Assembly (NCBI RefSeq): GCF_900078365.1
Contig: NZ_LT598653.1
Span: 2,108,001 to 2,172,000 of the forward strand
Direction of reading: 5' to 3'
Source of the DNA: an uncultured Sphingopyxis sp.
Lineage (GTDB): Bacteria > Pseudomonadota > Alphaproteobacteria > Sphingomonadales > Sphingomonadaceae
DNA: 64,000 bases
Shown here one piece after another: positions 60,617-64,000 of this stretch. Under the pieces are notes generated by a model that did no database searches, was not told where the DNA came from, and saw only the letters and a program-made list of their open reading frames with translations. A program made the position numbers and the translations under genes. How positions within the stretch are numbered: position 1 is the stretch's first letter; each line of letters starts with the position of its first letter.

Positions 60617-61624
60617 CTACAGCAGCTTGGCGATCGCGCCCGCGGTATCGACCATGCGGTTCGAGAAACCCCATTCATTGTCATACCAGCTGACGACGCG
60701 GACGAGCTTGCCTTCGAGCACCGAAGTTTCGAGGCTATCGATCGTCGAGCTCGCCGGGCAGTGGTTATAATCGATCGAAACGAGCGGTTCGTCCGAATAG
60801 GCGAGAACGCCCTTCAATGCGCCTTCCGATGCGTCCTTCAGAATCTTGTTCACTTCCTCGACGCTCGTGTCGCGCTTCGGGTTGAAGGTCAGGTCGACGA
60901 GGCTGACGTTCGGCGTAGGCACGCGGACCGACGAGCCGTCGAGCTTGCCCTTGAGTTCGGGCAGCACCTCGCCGACCGCACGCGCGGCGCCGGTCGTCGT
61001 CGGGATGATCGACATCGCCGCCGCACGCGCGCGGCGCTTGTCGGGGTGGATCTGGTCCAGTATCTTCTGGTCGTTGGTGTAAGCGTGGATCGTCGTCATC
61101 AGCCCGCGCTCGATGCCCAGCGTGTCGTTGAGCACCTTGGCGACCGGCGCGAGGCAGTTGGTCGTGCAACTGGCGTTCGAGACGACGACATGCTCAGCGG
61201 TCAGCTTGTCGTGATTGACGCCGTACACGACGGTCAGGTCGGCTCCCTTGGCAGGGGCGGAGATCAGCACGCGCTTGGCGCCCGCGGTCAGATGCTTCGA
61301 CGCGCTGTCGCGATCGGCGAAAAAACCGGTGCATTCAAGCGCGATGTCGACGCCCAGTTCGGCGTGCGGCAGGTTCGCCGGATCACGCTCGGCGCTGACG
61401 CGAATGCGCTTCCCGTCGACGACCAGAAAATCGCCGTCGGCGCTGACATCGCCCGGGAACGGTCCATGGACGCTGTCGCGCTTGAACAGCAGCGCGTTCG
61501 ACTTGGCATCGCCCAGGTCGTTGATCGCGATGAGTTCGAGCCCGCAGTCGGGGCGTTCGAGGATGGCGCGCGCCACGAGGCGGCCGATGCGTCCGAAACC
61601 GTTGATTGCGACTTTCACTGCCAT
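60617..61624 (-). CDS. gap: Glyceraldehyde-3-phosphate dehydrogenase, type I
   Basis: 335 residues. N-terminal Rossmann fold ([15 protein letters not shown]) and catalytic Cys153 in [13 protein letters not shown], with His in [10 protein letters not shown]. Asp36 (INDLGD) favours NAD. It catalyses glycolysis or gluconeogenesis. It is 36 bp downstream of tkt on the same strand and is followed by pgk after the palindrome. Confidence 0.95.
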   Translation of the reverse strand: MAVKVAINGFGRIGRLVARAILERPDCGLELIAINDLGDAKSNALLFKRDSVHGPFPGDVSADGDFLVVDGKRIRVSAERDPANLPHAELGVDIALECTGFFADRDSASKHLTAGAKRVLISAPAKGADLTVVYGVNHDKLTAEHVVVSNASCTTNCLAPVAKVLNDTLGIERGLMTTIHAYTNDQKILDQIHPDKRRARAAAMSIIPTTTGAARAVGEVLPELKGKLDGSSVRVPTPNVSLVDLTFNPKRDTSVEEVNKILKDASEGALKGVLAYSDEPLVSIDYNHCPASSTIDSLETSVLEGKLVRVVSWYDNEWGFSNRMVDTAGAIAKLL

Positions 61625-61660
61625 GTCAGGGAGTCCTTTCTGCGAATGGGCGGCCGGTCC

Positions 61661-63685
61661 TTAATCGTTCAGCCGTGCCAGGATCTGGGGTGCGATAGCA
61701 TCGGCGGTAAGGCCGAAATGCCTGAATAGGTCTTCAATCGGCGCCGAGGCGCCGAAGCTGTCGATGCCGAAGCGCAGGCCGTGACGGCCGGTATAGCGTT
61801 CCCAGCCGAAGGTCGTGCCCGATTCGGCGGACATTATCGTGGTCCAGCCGAAGGTCGTGCCCGCCTCGATCGACACGATCAGCGCATCGTCGGGCAGAAT
61901 ATCGGCCTGATACGCCGCATCCTGCTCGTCGAACAATTCGGTCGAGACCATCGAAATGACGTCGGCGCCATGGCCCGCGGCCTCGATCTTCTCGGCGACT
62001 TCGAGTGCGAGCGACACTTCGGAACCCGTTGCGACGAGCACGACCTTGCGACCCGCCGACGCACCGCGCAGGCGATAACCGCCCTTGGCGCAAAGATTTT
62101 CGGTGACGTCATGACGCAGCGGCGGGAGGTTCTGGCGGGTCAGCGCGAGCAGCGACGGCCGGTCCTCCTGCGCCAGCGCGAGCGCCCAGCATTCGGCGGT
62201 CTCGACTGCGTCGGCGGGGCGCATAACGAGCAGGTTGGGCATCGCGCGCAGCGACTGGAGATGCTCGATCGGCTGGTGCGTCGGACCGTCCTCGCCGAGC
62301 CCGATGCTGTCGTGCGTCATCACATAGACGGTGCGCTGGCGCTGGAGCGCCGACAGGCGAATCGCGGCGCGGCAATAATCGGCGAACACCAGGAAGGTGC
62401 CGCCATAGGGCACGACGCCGCCATGCAGCGCCATGCCGTTCATCGCCGCCGCCATGCCGAACTCGCGGATGCCATAATAGATATAGCGGCCCGAATAATC
62501 GTCCTTCGTCAGCGGCTTGGTCGACGATGTTTTGGTGTTGTTCGAACCAGTGAGGTCGGCGCTGCCGCCCACCAGCGACGCGATGTCGGCGGTGAGCGCG
62601 CTCAGCGCGTTTTCCGACGCCTTGCGCGTCGCGACCTTCGGCGGCTCGGCGACGAGCCCGTCGAGATAGGCCTTGAAGGCGTCGCCCGGAATGACCTTGC
62701 CGCTAAGACGCGCTTCGAAATCGGTTTTCTTATCGCTATTTGCGAGCCGATCATTCCATTCAGCGTGAAGTTTCTTGCCCTTCTCGCCAAATGCTGCCCA
62801 GGCCGATGCGATGTCGCCCGGGATGACGAACGGCTCGGCGGTCCAGCCGAGTTCCCCGCGTGCCGCCGCGATCTCGTCGGCGCCGAGCGGGGCGCCGTGG
62901 GTTGCCGACGTCCCCTGCTTGTTCGGCGCGCCGAAGCCGATGATCGTGCGGCACGCGATCAGCGATGGGCGCGGATCGGCGAGCGCGGCGTCGATCGCGC
63001 GGCGAATGTCGGCGGAATCATGGCCGTCGCAGCTTTCGACATGCCAGCCCGTCGCGGCATAGCGCGCCTTCACATCCTCGCTCGTCGACAGGTCGGTCGA
63101 GCCGTCGATGGTGATCTTGTTGTCGTCCCACAGCACGGTCAGGCGCCCAAGGCCGAGGTGGCCGGCGAGACCGATCGCTTCGTGGTTGATGCCTTCCATT
63201 AGGCAGCCGTCGCCGGCGATCACCCAGGTGCGATGATCGACGAGATCGTCGCCATAGATGGCATTCAGATGCCGCTCGGCGATCGCCATGCCGACCGCGG
63301 TCGCGAGCCCCTGCCCCAGCGGCCCGGTCGTCGTCTCGACGCCTTCGAGCTCGAAATTCTCGGGATGCCCCGCGCACGGGCTGCTCAGCTGGCGGAAATT
63401 GCGGATGTCGTCGATCGTCGGCCGCGCATAGCCAGCCAGATGCAGCGTCGCATAGGCGAGCATCGAGCCATGCCCCGCCGACAGCACGAATCGGTCGCGA
63501 TCGGCCCATTTCGGATCGCTCGGATCGAACTTCAGATAGTCCGAATAGAGCACGGTGGCGACGTCGGCCATGCCCATCGGCATCCCGGGATGGCCGCTGT
63601 TCGCGGCCTGTACGGCGTCCATCGCAAGCGCGCGGATCGCGTTGGCGAGTTGACGTTCGGCCAAATGACCTTCGGGATATGTCAT
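61661..63685 (-). CDS. tkt: Transketolase with 14-residue internal duplication
   Basis: 674 residues. Thiamine diphosphate enzyme of the pentose phosphate and Calvin-type pathways. Landmarks: [30 protein letters not shown], the ThDP-binding [31 protein letters not shown] in the pyrimidine domain. The C-terminal domain contains [20 protein letters not shown] where relatives have one [13 protein letters not shown] block, so 14 residues appear to be inserted in frame. Start ATG at 63685 with a GGGGG box upstream. Confidence 0.95.
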   Translation of the reverse strand: MTYPEGHLAERQLANAIRALAMDAVQAANSGHPGMPMGMADVATVLYSDYLKFDPSDPKWADRDRFVLSAGHGSMLAYATLHLAGYARPTIDDIRNFRQLSSPCAGHPENFELEGVETTTGPLGQGLATAVGMAIAERHLNAIYGDDLVDHRTWVIAGDGCLMEGINHEAIGLAGHLGLGRLTVLWDDNKITIDGSTDLSTSEDVKARYAATGWHVESCDGHDSADIRRAIDAALADPRPSLIACRTIIGFGAPNKQGTSATHGAPLGADEIAAARGELGWTAEPFVIPGDIASAWAAFGEKGKKLHAEWNDRLANSDKKTDFEARLSGKVIPGDAFKAYLDGLVAEPPKVATRKASENALSALTADIASLVGGSADLTGSNNTKTSSTKPLTKDDYSGRYIYYGIREFGMAAAMNGMALHGGVVPYGGTFLVFADYCRAAIRLSALQRQRTVYVMTHDSIGLGEDGPTHQPIEHLQSLRAMPNLLVMRPADAVETAECWALALAQEDRPSLLALTRQNLPPLRHDVTENLCAKGGYRLRGASAGRKVVLVATGSEVSLALEVAEKIEAAGHGADVISMVSTELFDEQDAAYQADILPDDALIVSIEAGTTFGWTTIMSAESGTTFGWERYTGRHGLRFGIDSFGASAPIEDLFRHFGLTADAIAPQILARLND
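61802..61863. repeat. 20-bp direct repeat, 42-bp period, within tkt
   Basis: CCAGCCGAAGGTCGTGCCCG at 61802-61821 recurs exactly at 61844-61863, with 22 nt between. In protein terms it duplicates Gly-Thr-Thr-Phe-Gly-Trp at residues about 608-628. Confidence 0.95.
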
Positions 63686-63842
63686 GAGTCCCCCGGGAAA
63701 GGATGTGAAGATGACCGGATTCGGTGGGGACAGCCCTTTGCGGGGGCGGGGCCGGGAGTCAACCGCTTGCGGCACAAATTCTGGCGCGTTTCGGCGCGGA
63801 GAGGCGATTGCACGCCTCCACGCGCGCTGCTAACCCTTGGGC

Positions 63843-64000
63843 ATGGAACTCGATCTCGACGAATCCAGCCTGGCTATCGGCCGTATCGAACGCGCGCTCA
63901 GCCGCATCGAAAAGGCCCTGGCCGACCGGGCGAACCGCCCCGCCCCGGCGATTGCCGCCCCCCCCGCCGATCAGTCGGCGCTGAAAGCCGAAGTCGCCGC
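63843..64000 (+). CDS. Coiled-coil protein next to tkt (3' partial)
   Basis: First 52 residues of a protein running off the window: MELDLDESSLAIGRIERALS, then IEKALADRANRP, an Ala/Pro stretch and ALKAEVAA. The heptad-like helical opening and the position divergent from tkt match the small coiled-coil gene often found upstream of zapA in alphaproteobacteria, which is a prediction only. There is a weak Shine-Dalgarno-like signal. The 157-bp intergenic gap to tkt is shared by both promoters. Confidence 0.6.
   Translation, partial: MELDLDESSLAIGRIERALSRIEKALADRANRPAPAIAAPPADQSALKAEVA

Overview
The window is GC-rich, densely coded bacterial chromosome and looks like a member of the Sphingomonadales, most probably Sphingopyxis or a close relative. 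This is inferred from gene content: a SapC-family protein, DUF1467, DUF1674/SdhAF4, DUF885 and SleB proteins, a class I FdaB-type aldolase, and the run nuoA-N, birA, coaX, rnj, DUF1467. Many short palindromic intergenic repeats of the CCCCCGCGAAGGCGGGGG and CGTCATCCCGG..CCGGGATGACG kinds point the same way. I see no plasmid, phage, insertion-sequence or CRISPR signature; this is mostly core chromosome with a few lineage-specific genes.

Layout. 1-5.2 kb: end of a UvrD/PcrA helicase, a DUF4349 lipoprotein, an aspartyl/asparaginyl hydroxylase-like protein, an acyl-CoA dehydrogenase, tRNA-Ala(CGC) and an MDR oxidoreductase. 5.3-13.3 kb: a DEAD-box RNA helicase, a small exported protein, an FAD-linked dehydrogenase, SapC, SdhAF4-like protein, RsmB and a DUF885 lipoprotein. 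13.6-18.6 kb: an MFS transporter, a serine hydrolase translationally coupled to cysK, a SleB cell-wall hydrolase and a thioesterase. 18.6-26.4 kb: EttA, an M28 peptidase, an Ala-rich lipoprotein, an erythromycin-esterase-like protein, tRNA-Pro, an M20 peptidase, tRNA-Ile2/Met(CAT) and a polysaccharide-deacetylase-like protein. 26.4-33.0 kb: a histidine-kinase-like protein, an Lrp-type regulator, a repeat-rich exported protein, an Hpt-like protein lacking the usual histidine and a 784-residue membrane coiled-coil protein.

33.3-51.8 kb is one minus-strand block that reads as a single operon: nuoABCD, a small membrane ORF, nuoEFG, a second tiny ORF, nuoHIJKLMN, birA, coaX, rnj and a DUF1467 gene. 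Most junctions are ATGA/GTGA/TGATG overlaps. It encodes all 14 subunits of proton-pumping NADH:quinone oxidoreductase (complex I) plus biotin ligase, type III pantothenate kinase and RNase J. 52-57.6 kb holds a YbjN-domain protein, an inositol monophosphatase, elongation factor P, an OPT-family transporter, thiE and a small lipoprotein. 57.6-63.7 kb is a central-carbon cluster (tkt, gap, pgk, class I aldolase, O-methyltransferase). The window ends in the first 52 codons of a divergent coiled-coil protein.

The observations most worth following are: an 87-bp duplication joined to a 30-bp perfect inverted repeat inside the OPT transporter gene; a 42-bp in-frame duplication in transketolase; two tiny unannotated-looking ORFs embedded by 4-nt overlaps in the nuo operon; a birA gene without any ATG/GTG/TTG start; the His-less Hpt protein; and an abundant family of palindromic repeats, one of which interrupts the nuo operon between nuoC and nuoD. 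No wholly new multi-gene system was evident.
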